Source: Linnemannia hyalina (Eukaryota > Mortierellomycota > Mortierellomycetes > Mortierellales > Mortierellaceae). Taken from it: 64,000 nucleotides of DNA. Positions 35,080-46,191 of the stretch are shown here, piece after piece. The stretch covers positions 620,001 through 684,000 of the forward strand of contig JAHRHY010000024.1 in the NCBI GenBank assembly GCA_019671135.1, read 5' to 3'. The notes under the pieces are model-generated. The model searched no databases. It worked only from the letters and a program-made list of their open reading frames with translations, and was not told the origin of the DNA. Each line of letters begins with the position of its first letter. The stretch's first letter is position 1. The position numbers were made by a program, and so were the translations under genes.

Positions 35080-36740
35080 TTGTTCTTCGTTCACTTGTTC
35101 AATGTTCTCTTCCTCCTTCACGACTTGACTTCCATTTTTTTTTCTTTTCCTCAACTCCCCCTTATTCCTTTTCCTTCCTTGTCTTCACTATACTCCACTC
35201 TGGCTTCTCTCCTTCTACTCATTCCCTCATTCTCATTCAACCACCTCTCTCCTTCTGCTCATTTCACTACCTCATTCAACTCATTCACCAACTCAACCCA
35301 CTTCGCACTTGTCCTCCTTGTCCCTTATCCTCCTCTCCCCTCTCCTCTCTCCCCCCTCCCCTTTCCTCATTTACCCTGCCCCTGCCCTGTTCTTCTGCTT
35401 TGCCTTGGCTTCCCTACTTTCTTCCTCGTTATCGCTTGTGGCTGCAGCCTACTGCACTCTGCACACGCCAAACCACATTCTTTGTCACTTCGCCCTGGCA
35501 GCAAACACACACAAGCACAAGCACAACCCAAACACAAACACAAACAAACAACTTCCAACACCAACGAACGAATTGTAATTAAATCCCAGTCCACCCATTC
35601 ATCCCCTTGCACGCCTTTTCATCATCGTCCTCACTTTATTTTTTTATCCCCTTCCTTCCGTCCTTTTCCACCCACAACCCACCACCCAACTCAAGCACCA
35701 ACAACAAGCAACTGCTGTGAACATCCAGTACCACCACCAGACACCACCAAAACAAATAAACAAACAAACACCACCACCACCGACCGCATCGTGCATCTAT
35801 TTGCATCCTTGTTTTCTTTGCCTCAAATTCCAGAGCCACCTTCTTATTTTCTCTCTTCCACCCCTTCTCTCTTCCACCCCTTCTCTCCTCCACCCCTTCT
35901 CTCCTCCACCTCTTCTCTCCTCCACCCCTTCCTTAACAACCAACCAGGCCAGCCAACTCTATCTCCTTGCAACAAGCTGCAGCCCTCCATTCACATTCCC
36001 TCCGTTCTTCATCCACTCATTCATCGTTGCAACCCCCTCCATATCTCACTCTTTTTCTCTTTTCTCTCTTCCTTCTCGCCTTTTCTCTCTTTCCATCTTG
36101 TCACTCATCCTCGTTCTCTCTCTCTCCCTCTCCCCTGTGAACCCACCGCCAGCATAGACCGGCATAACCTCCACCAGCACCTCCACCACCAGCTCGTCCC
36201 TCCTTGGAATCCCCGGAGCCATATTACCCATCATTCCCTTCTCTTCCATCCCTCCTTCTCTGACCACCCCATCCCTCGTTATCCCCTCCTTCCGTCCTCC
36301 CCTTCTCTCACCCCTTCGGCCATACTTCAACAAAAAAGAAAGAACGATCCCCTTTGAACGTCCATCGAACTCAAGCCTATATACAACACAAAACCCCACT
36401 AGCAACTACTGGATCTTATCCTCACAATCTCGCCTTCTTCCGGAAAAAACGACAAAAAGACACTCGCCCTAATTTCTTCAACACCAAACTACACTTGTTC
36501 TTCCTTCTCTCACTCATTCATACCTTCGACAACCTCTTCTCTTTTTATCATTTCCTATATTTTCACTTCTTAAACTCAGAACAAGAAAACAGAGTAGTTA
36601 TCCCTACTGTCCCAGAGCACACCTTCAACACATCGAGAGATAGGGAAAACAAACGACAACGATAGGAACGACAAAAGAGATCGGTTCCTGTGCCTTTATT
36701 TTTGTTCTCTCTACCCCTTCCGACTGTCGACCGCTCAATT
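35080..36740 (+). promoter_or_regulatory. Very long pyrimidine-rich leader of the DHHC gene
   Basis: About 1.6 kb in which long stretches are almost only C and T, with CACA and ACCA-rich interludes. A 35-bp-scale tandem of ccaccccttctctc-type units is seen at 35855-35930. It opens long low-complexity frames with no domain content, and is best read as promoter plus 5' UTR of the gene starting at 36900. Confidence 0.5.
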
Positions 36741-36899
36741 CGCTCCCCTTCTCCCTGCTACGCAGCCAATTAAAGAGAAGGAATCATTGGGGGTCCCAAT
36801 TCTCTTTCTCTCGCCTGTAGCTCACCGGATCGATCTGGGAAGGCTCTTTGACTCTTTGTCGCTATTTCAGTAATTGCTGTGGATCATTGAGAGCCTCCC

Positions 36900-39800
36900 A
36901 TGGCCACGGAGGATGAGTCCCAGCAAGAACTCACCCTCGTCTCCCTCGCGCTGGATTCCATACCAATGAAAGTGTTCAACTCCCTACCTGTCACTGCTTC
37001 TGGTGCTGCTGCTGCTACTGATCGGGGTGATGGGGTTCAGCCAACAACAATTGAAGCAGCAGCAACGACATTTCCAACGACGAGGAGCCAGATGACGACA
37101 ACGACCACGATGTACCACGAGATTGATGCAGCAGCAGCGGCAGGAGCAGAGGTAACATCTCCGCAGGAGGAGGGACAGGCAGTGTTAGTGCCTGAGCGGA
37201 GATCGAGGCGATTTCTACGAAGGGTCTCTGTGGCCCTCCCTTTCCTGTTGTCGGCATTGGTACTTTACATCTACTACATCTATGTGGTCCATGTCTGCAG
37301 TAAGCGCCGCCTTTTCCCTTTAGTCCTCGTTATTGTTTTGTCCATTGTCTTTGTGTGTTGTTGTTGCTGGTACCTCTTTCTCTCGTCCTCTCTGTACTAC
37401 TCTCCCAATCTCCTTGTTTCTCTCTTTTATCCTCGTTTTCTCTTCCCTCTCTTTTCTTTTCTATCTGATGTCAACCCTCATCAAACCTTGTCAAGGATGT
37501 TCATCGTCTGTGTCTGAACTTACACTTTTGGATGGGTCCTTACAAGAAACAATCCCCCGAGGGTGCTTACAGCATGTTCTGTACTGCTCACTCGGCCATT
37601 CCCCACCAATCGAATGAGAAGGCACAAGGAGAGAGAGGAAAAGAGAGAGAAAGAGAGAGAAAGAGAGGGAAAGAGGAAATAGAACAAGTGTAAAAATGAT
37701 AATATCCGAATAACGCAATTTCTTTTACTGCCCTAATTTTGAACCCATAGTCGATTATCTGCTGAAGTACCAGCACGACACCTTCCTGGCCTGTAAGTTA
37801 CATCACGGATGCTCATTCGTACTTTATGTCAAAGGGCGACATGGTCCAATGTCCAAATGTTCATTCCACTCTCCAGTTCAAGTTCACATCCCCTTTTCTC
37901 TACTTCTGTCCCCCCCTTTTTTTGTCTGTCCGCTGTTGTTCATTTGCCGGGCACATTTGTTACCTCATACCAAGCACATATACCAAAATTAAATATGAAA
38001 CGCGACTCTCCATCCGTCAAAATTCGCAGTTTTTTTTTCTTTTCGTCCGTACATCCTTCGCACCCTTTTTTCTCTCTTCTTCTTTTCGTAGCTGCCCTGT
38101 ACACACAATCATCGTCATTGTTATGGACTCATTCCCCTACAGACAACACATATGTGCGCAACACACCCATCTTGCAATCGAAATGGGCATTGGTTATTTT
38201 TGCCCGATCGCGATTTGACTCCTTCCTTTTCTTTGCCCAATGCTCCCAATCCGCCTTAACAATCGGTGTGCTCAACTATCCAAAAAAGAAAAAGTCGACA
38301 GGACGGTACCAATAGGGGGCTGGCATGGTACACACCTTGTACTTCCTCCACATCGCACTTACTGTACATGTACTGTACATGTACTGTACACTTTACGCAT
38401 CACTAGCCTTGTTTTGCTTACCCACAATTCTGCTCTCTCCGCGGAACTTTCTTCGCCCATCCCGTTGATGGTTGAATGTGGTTTTTGTATTTAGGCCTCT
38501 ACCTCGTCGTCTTTAATGTCCTCATAGTCCTATTCTTCATCTCCTACGCCTTGAGCATTTTTTGCCCGCCACGCTCCCCCGCCAATGTAAGTCGAGGCGA
38601 AGGTTCTAACTGATATTGCGCATAGATTAAATTCCTTGCAGCGACCATCGATTTTCCCTCCATAATATCCAACGGCGGTAAAAGCTGGCATGTGGCGCCA
38701 TCTAATTTACCTCTCTCACTTTCTTTTGTCTTCCGCCCAACGGCTCTGCTTGCTTGCACTTTGATTAGCCGCGATCACAGACATCTCAACCCACCATCCC
38801 GCCCACAACTACGCCTTACCAGTTGCAAAAGTCGCCCTCGGTGAATTCTCATATCAGCGAGAGCTTCCATCCATTATCATCCTCCTCCCCTCAACACCAA
38901 CAGCAAAATGACTCTCCCCTTCAATCTCAACACCGAAGGCCTCGAACATCATCCACTGCTACCGGCCAGAGTACATCGTCGCACCTCCCTGTTCCCTCTA
39001 ATATCCAGCGCACAAGTCCTCACTTGGCCTCCATTGTCACAGCGCCCAAATACCCATCTGCAGCCGTCGCTCCTGCAGCCTCCACTTCTGACCTTACGTC
39101 TTCAAGAGACACCAACCATATCGGTATCACAATCCCAAGCGAGATCCATGTCCTCGAGCCCACTCACACCACTCCTCATTCCATTGGCTACCCTGCCAGC
39201 CACAGTGGTAGCAGTGGCGTTGGAGCTGTCCGTGTCAGCATTGACATCCCTGGACCCATGCAGAGATCCCGTCATGCTAGCGATGGGAGTGGCACTCAGC
39301 AACCCCTGGCCACCCTCAGCATCTCCAAGAGGAACGGCAGTTCCCGGTGGTGCAATGTCTGCAAGATCGTCAAGCCTGACCGGTGTCACCATTGCTCAGA
39401 GTGCAACCGCTGCGTGCTTCGGATGGACCATCACTGTCCCTGGGTGAACGGCTGTGTCGGCTTTGACAACTACAAATACTTTTACCTGTTCATCTTTTAC
39501 GGCTCTCTGGCGTCTCTCTGGGTGGTCGGCTCGATGATTCCTATGCTTCTCCAAGCTCTTCAAGGCTACGGCCCCGACGACCAGTCATGGAACAAGGTCA
39601 ACTCGACTATGTCCGGTGCTGCTTCCTCTGCTGATGAACCTTTCAACTCGGACGACAGACCGGGGGGCGCACGCATGAACGACTGGAAGGATGGTCAGAG
39701 AGATATGTGGAACGGTAGTCTCCGTCGACCGTTTGATGTACAATGGATCATCATTACCGTTGTGGCCTTCCTGTTGGCGCTACTTATCGTCTCGTTCACG

Positions 39801-41029
39801 GGTGCCCATACGAGCTACATTCTCAACAACCGAACAACCATCGAGGCGATGCAAGATGTACGGAACACCTTTGTCAGGGTGCAGTACCGCAAGAAGGATC
39901 CTGAACCAGATGCCGCTGCCACCTCTGGAACTGTCGGTCCATCAGTTCCATCGCCTCGAGCAGGGACGCTACCTTCGTTCATGTCTGAGATCGAGTTTAA
40001 TGTTGTGATGGTGGAACAAGGCGAGTCGCTTTGGAACCAGGGGTCATGGCTTGCCAATTGGAAGTACTTCATGGGGCCCACCTGGTGGCTCTGGTTCAGT
40101 AAGTACTGGTTCTTTTTTGTCGTTGGCATGTCCATCTTCTCACTGACCAAATGCGTAAACGTTTTACTGACATTTCTTGTTTCGATGTTTCACCATAATT
40201 TATGAATTTAGTTCCGTACTTCAATACCCCTGGCGACGGCATCCATGACATCTACAGTGAAAAAGTCCACATGAGGTTGGTCGGCGATGCTTTGGCACAG
40301 GCAAGGATGCAGGTCGTCAACTTTGGCGGCCTGGCTCGAGATGCAGGCGACAATGGTGGTGAAGGAGACACCGGTGCAGGTGCGGGTGTGACGCCTCCTA
40401 CTACAACCAGCGGTGAAAGCAGAGAGCCCAGCACCACCGCAGCACCGCCAAGCTCGAGTCGACTCCAACCAGCGCCAAGCATCGACACCACCGCGCATAA
40501 AACGGGTTCATTCAAAGGCACACTTTTCCCTCCCTCTGTTCGAATTGGCGCAAACCAACCAGACTCAAAGACGGGTGCTGCATCGGATCAAAGTTGGTCG
40601 CAGAGGGGATCCGATATCGAGATGCAAATCCATGGGAACAGTCCTGCAGGCGAAGGGTCTTGGGACAGGAACAACACTACTCGCAGTAAAAGCCAATCGG
40701 GCCAGACGAGTGGATACACAACACCTACGAGAGGACAGTCAGGACCAAGCCCTAGTCCTCGTCAACGGTCACCCAAGCCCTCAAGGGGCCAATCCCAGTC
40801 TCAGTCCTCGTCAAGTGGTCGACGTCGTCAACGGACCAAAAGCGGAGGCACGAGCGGGAGCTACAGTGGATACGGGGGTAGTCATGTCAGGGAGTTTGGC
40901 CTGGGTCTTGGCATGGATGGCATTCCCGTTGACAGTGGCACAGGGTTGAAGCTGAGCAGTGGTCACCTCGGTCGATCTAGCCACAGGAGTCAAGCACGCC
41001 AACACCACGGTGTCAACCACCAGTCGTGA
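36900..41029 (+). CDS. DHHC-type protein S-palmitoyltransferase
   Basis: Exons 36900-37299, 37751-37792, 38495-38586, 38769-40098 and 40212-41029 give 893 aa. After a disordered N-terminus come TM1 (about 111-131, [20 protein letters not shown]) and TM2 (about 149-171, [19 protein letters not shown]). A long Ser/His/Thr-rich cytosolic linker leads to the cysteine-rich domain at about 370-411 ([15 protein letters not shown], then the catalytic DHHC in [12 protein letters not shown]). TM3 ([20 protein letters not shown]) and TM4 ([18 protein letters not shown]) follow, then a TxxN-like [11 protein letters not shown] stretch. The C-terminal tail is Ser/Arg/Gln-rich. It transfers palmitate to cysteines at Golgi, ER or plasma membrane. 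The linker and tail make it about twice the usual length. Confidence 0.9.
38362..38390. repeat. Palindromic ctgtacatgta 11-bp tandem repeat
   Basis: Two and a half units of ctgtacatgta, itself nearly palindromic, in the third-exon-proximal part of a DHHC intron. Confidence 0.8.
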
Positions 41030-42531
41030 TCTTTTTGTCATTTCTTCTCTACGGCTTTCTATCTCTCTCTCTGAGAAAGTCGACGGTGCAAGCATTCCTT
41101 GGCATTTTTTTTCGTTTTATTTATTTCTTGTTTTACTTTGCATTTTCTTATCTTCTTTTTCTTCTGTCGCACGTTTCTTGTAACATAGACTCACTTAAAA
41201 AAGGATTAGTTTTTCTTTTTGTAACATAGCATAAGTAGAAAACACTAATAACAAGCATCATATTTTCTCTCGTTCTTTTCCTTGGTTCCATCAATGGATA
41301 TCCTTTATTGCTACCCATGCGCGTTCGTGTGAATTTTCCTGCAAAAAAACATGCTCACCATCGAAACATACAAAAGCCAACCGTTTCGTTTCTTTTCCAG
41401 GACCAGGGATCAGGGCAGATAGCGCCGCGTCTGGTCTATCAACTAAGAATTGCTCTCCTTTGCATCATCTTGGTAGGGTTTTCAACAAACCAACCTTGGG
41501 TAAACGTTGCTGACTGTCCCATCCAGCCCCCAAGTAGGGCTCTCAATTGGAGAGAAACCTATCTATCTTTTTCTCAATGGCCCACTGGGAACCCTTTCTA
41601 GCCACGTGAGAAACTTTACCACGAAAGCTGACGAAATGAGGATTTTTGTTGCCTTTTTTTTCGTTCCCGTTCTCTTCAATTGATACCGGTGTTCTCGTCT
41701 TTTTTTTTCTTTTTCTTGACCTGGCTTGTTTTTGTTGCCTACTCATTAACAAACAAATCAGGGAGTAAAGCGGGAAAGGGAGGACGAGGGGCAAATTTTT
41801 TCGGTGACCTTTTTCTTTCAGGCCGTTCGAGGTGTAAGCGAGGAGTTTTTCTCGTTCATGCAACGGTTCAAGGAGGGGATAAATGAGACCAGGCAAACTA
41901 GGCAGGAAAAGAAACATGAAGACAGTGCGAACAGAAACAAAAAACGGACAGGTGAGACGAACTGGCAAGGCAGGGGTGTGGGGTGTGCCTTGCATTCTTT
42001 TTACTTCCTTGCAAGCCAGTTCGACGGGAAAACCACCCTTCAATTTTTCTCACACCTTTCGTTTTTCTCGCCTTTACCTCTCTATTGCTTTCAGCACTAA
42101 CAGACGACGGGGTAGAAGGAGGAGCAATAAGAGGAGGGGGAGGAGGAGTGAAGAGAGGGGAGGAATGGTTGTCGATGAGGCATAGTTCTTCCTTCGCGGC
42201 GGGCAAAGAGAGGATACTTCCTTTCCCGATAAGGAAGTCATAAAACTGATATGCTGTGAACCGTTGGTGCTTCGGCCTCGTCACTGTCCCATCGTCTCAA
42301 TTGCTTTCGTTTTTACCTTTTCTCTTCTCTTATCTTTTTCGTTTCTCTTCTTCTTACTTTTTCCCCTCGACTTCACTCCACTTCCTTCCCTTCCATCACA
42401 TCATCTCTCTCCGCCTTCCACTTCTTGTATATATCCTTACCTTTGTACAAATTCCTTCGTGAGAAAACACATTCCCACATTCTCACCCTTCCCTTCCCTT
42501 CCTTTTCCCACAAACAAAACACCAAACACAA
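41030..42531. promoter_or_regulatory. Intergenic region with purine block and pyrimidine leader
   Basis: 1.5 kb. A G/A-rich block at 42105-42165 is followed by a C/T-rich leader at 42295-42530 for the amidohydrolase. A 166-codon minus-strand frame at 41543-42043 lacks any recognisable motif and is not called. Confidence 0.4.
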
Positions 42532-45500
42532 ATGGCTGACTACGCGAGCGTTCCTCAGCACGACAACGAAGAAGTTGGTCACGCCTACGACCGCCCCCAG
42601 AAGGGAGCCTTCCTCCGCAAGAAGTCGACCCTCCTCCTCGCGACCGCTGCCATCGCCCTCCTCACTACCACCGCCTACTTCATTGGTGCCTCCAACGAGC
42701 TCTCGCCTAGAAAAGTCCACTTTGAAGACGTCAACATTTCCAGTCGTCATTTCGCCCAGGGCGTTGCCAAATGTCGAGCCATCAACCGTGAGAACAAGCA
42801 TGTTTATCCTGCTCCCGAGTCGAGAGTCAAGAACCAGCGTTTTGTGAATGGGACTGTGCCGACGTTGTTCAAGAATGGGTATATCTTTGATGGAGAGAAT
42901 GAGGCGTTCAAGGGAGATGTCTTGATTGATAACGGACTGATTGTTGAGATTGGCCATGGAGTTGAGGTGCCCGAGGGGGCCAAGGTTGTGGATCTGAAGG
43001 GCCATATCATTACTCCTGGTATCGTCGACATGCACAGGTAAGCGTTGCAGTGATACACAATGCAATGAAGAGAAAGCGGAATGTCAATCCGTGCGCATGG
43101 GTGATTGTGTGCTTGTATTTCTACTTCCCAGGAGGAATGGAAAAGAAAAACAAAGAGAGCGTTTCTACTCCGTTGAACACATTTTTGTCAAGTGATCCGT
43201 GGTTAACGTTGGTGCCAATGAACCATCAAACTAACCCCCCTTTTTTTTCACCCGTCTGGCGCCATTTCTTGTCCATGTATTTTCAAATATAGCCATTTCG
43301 GGGTCGACTCATGGCCCGCCTTGGACGCTACAAGTGACACCAACGAGATGACCCAGCCTCTCACCCCCTTCATCCGTTCGATTGACGGCTTCAACCCCAG
43401 CGACCCTGCCCGCGAATGGATCCTCTCCGGAGGTGTCACTACCTCTCTTATCCTTCCCGGCTCCGGTAACGTCATGGGAGGCGAAGCCTACACGGTCAAG
43501 ATGCGCAAGGTCGACACGCTCAGTACCGACGACATGCTGGTCCAGGCCGGCGAAGACGAGAAGTGGCGCTACATGAAGATGGCCTGTGGTGAGAACCCCA
43601 AGCGCTATTACGGACAGTACCTCAACCAGATGCCCTCGACCCGTCTCGGCGAGGGCTGGCTCCTCCGCGACCAGTTTGCCAAGGCTACCGAGCTTCGTCG
43701 TGCCCAGGACGATTGGTGCCATGCTGCTGAGGAGTTGCCCAAGTGGGGTCGTCATCGTCTCGATAGGCCCTTCCCTGAGGACCTCCAGTACGAGAGCTTG
43801 GTGGGCATCTTGAGAGATGAGGTCAAGTTGAACATTCACTGTTACGAGACTCACGATTTGGAGGCCATGGTCCGTCACTCGAATGAGTACAAGTTCAGGA
43901 TTGCCGCCTTCCATCACGGCTTGGACGCCTACCGCGTTCCTGAGATCCTCAAGCGTGCCTACAAGGGCGTCCCCACCGTCGCTACATTTGCTGGCAAATT
44001 TGGATACAAGAAGGAGGCCTTCCAGAGCTCTGTCAACGGACCCAAGATCTTGGCCGATGCAGGCATTCCCGTCGCCATGAAGTCTGACCACCCCGTTTTG
44101 AACTCTCAGCACCTTGTCTACGAGGCTGCTCAGGCCCGCCACTATGGTCTCTCTGAGCTCCTTTCAATTGCCTCGGTCACCTCTGTCCCTGCCAAGGCTC
44201 TCGGTCTTGACCACCGTATCGGCAAGATTGCGATCGGTATGGATGCCGATGTCGTCATCTGGGAGAGACATCCCCTTTCCCTCGGATCGCACCCTCTCCA
44301 GATCTACATTGACGGTATCCCCCAGATCGAGGATGTTGATGAGTCCGAGTGGTCTACCCAAGAGGCTCCTTTGAAGTTTGAGGAGTACCCCGACCTTGTC
44401 GCCCCTAAGACCAAAAATGCCTGCACCGATAAGTCCGAGTCTGGTGTCTTTACCGGAATCAAGAAGATTATCCTCAACGACGACGAGGAGGAGTTGGTCA
44501 GTCAGTCTGGCGATCTGTCCGTTGTCATTGAGCACGGCGAGGTTGTCTGCACGGGTCACTGTGACCGCCACAGGGCTGCCATGGCCGGCGGTCCCGTCTA
44601 CAACTTGGGTGGTGAGGGTGTTGTCTTGCCCTCGTTGCTCTCTGTTGGCGCCCCCAACTTGGGTCTGATTGAGATTGGTGCTGAGGAATCCACTGGCGAT
44701 GGTCACCCTAACTTGAGCTCGGGTATCCTGTCTGCTGCTGACGGGTTGAAGTTTGGTGGACTCCATATGGATGAAGCCTACAAGGCTGGTATCCTTACCG
44801 CTGTCACTGCTCCCGAGTCTGAGCACGTTGTCCAGGGTCTCTCGGTCGCCTTTGCTACTGGTGCTGAGAACGGTATGTTTTTTTTTGTTTTGTGTTCATT
44901 TCATTCCTGTTTTTTTTTCTATTTACTCAAACATCTAGCTAACGTATTATTTACTTTACTATATTTTTCGACCTAAAAACAGCCCTTTCGTCGAAGGGAG
45001 CCGCGATCATCAAGGAAAAGGTCGCCCTCCACGTCCGCATCGGTCAAAACTCTAAATCAACCCTCTTCCCCACCGTCTCCTCCCAAATCGCCTACCTCCG
45101 CACCAACCTCAAGAAGGCCCTCACCTTCCCCATCCCCACCAGCGAAGAGTTTACCCTCGTCGTCCGTGGCAAGCTGCCCCTCGTCATCGAAGTCGACAAC
45201 CGTGACGAGATCATCCGTTTGATCCAACTCAAGAAGGAGCTCGAGAAGGATGGCGCAAAACTTAAGGTCGCTCTTCTTAGTGCCACCGAAGCCTGGACCG
45301 TTGCCGAGCACCTGGCAGAAGCCGAGATCGGCGTTATCTTGCGCCCATACCTCTGCACACCTGTCCAGTGGACCGCCCAAAAGTGTCTCCCCGGCGCCCC
45401 CCTCTCCAAGGATACTGGACTCGCTGTCCTCTACAAGGCTGGCGTTAAGGTCGGACTTGCTGCTCATGAACCCGAGGATGTCCGTCAGTTGTCTTGGACT

Positions 45501-45707
45501 GCTGCCTGGGCTCGCTCGGATTTGAACATCACTGAGAAGGAGGCTGTGGGCTTGGTTAGCTGGAACTTGGCCAAGATTGTTGGTTTGCCCACAGGTCCTT
45601 CGGGATTGGTGATTTATAACGGAAACCCGTTTGAGTTTGGAGCCAAGGTTTCTGCGGTTGTTGGTGGTGGTAAGAGTGGTATCCAGTGCAACCCTCGCGC
45701 CTTCTAG
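42532..45707 (+). CDS. Membrane-anchored amidohydrolase with a second, degenerate amidohydrolase half
   Basis: Exons 42532-43037, 43293-44872 and 44983-45707 give 936 aa. An N-terminal anchor (STLLLATAAIALLTTTAYFI, about 32-51) follows a basic KK, so type II topology is likely. The first half has all metal ligands of the imidazolonepropionase/dihydroorotase-like superfamily: DMHSHFG (HxH, about 167-173), KLNIHCYETHD, IAAFHHG and AMKSDHPV, then the closing IGKIAIGMDADVVIWERHPL. The second half repeats the scaffold (VVIEHGEVVCTGH, GGEGVVLPSLLS, and the closing WNLAKIVGLPTGPSGLVIYN), but the HxH is gone. Substrate unknown. I infer a secretory-pathway or surface hydrolase. Confidence 0.88.
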
Positions 45708-45990
45708 GAAGGGAGTTGGTAATTAGGAGCCATATATTTGTATTATGACAAACACAACATGTATTCACAAAATAAATTAATGCCTACAGGCGTTGAAAAA
45801 AAAAGTAACAATCACTCTCATTCTCATAACCTTGACGCTGATGTTCCTTGGCGCCTGAAGTATCGCTTTGTTCATCAAAAAAAAACCAAGGTTCCCACTG
45901 CAGCAAAAAAAAACGACGGAGAGTGAAGAAACGCGTCTTTCACACAACCAAAGCAGCTTTTTTCGTTTGTCCTGAGAAAAAAGACAAAAG

Positions 45991-46064
45991 TGTTTGTACT
46001 CGGACTTGAACCGAGGACCGTCTGTGTGTTAGACAGACGTGATAACCAACTACACCATACAAAC
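45991..46064 (-). tRNA. tRNA-Val (anticodon AAC), second copy
   Basis: Reverse-strand 74-nt gene identical to tRNA-Val at 32598-32671, including discriminator A. A CTTTTGTC terminator run follows it on the minus strand. The LINE array begins about 130 bp into its 5' flank. Confidence 0.96.
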
Positions 46065-46191
46065 TTGCAAATAGCTTAATGTTTTGTTTATTTCCAGAAC
46101 CATTATATTCTAAGTATAATAGATTCATCAAATGTTGGTGGCGCATCACGTGACAATTCCTACTAAAAAAAAAAGGAAAAAAAGGAAACCG

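Noticed and set aside
35002..36357. 451-codon plus-strand frame
   Set aside because: Pyrimidine-rich low complexity with no domain; competing long frames exist in the other phases. Treated as leader of the DHHC gene.
41543..42043. 166-codon minus-strand frame
   Set aside because: No recognisable motif, Lys/Phe-rich composition typical of random frames in AT-rich DNA.
43309..44826. Minus-strand frames of 220-277 codons
   Set aside because: Antisense to the amidohydrolase, which has clear metal-binding motifs in the plus frame.
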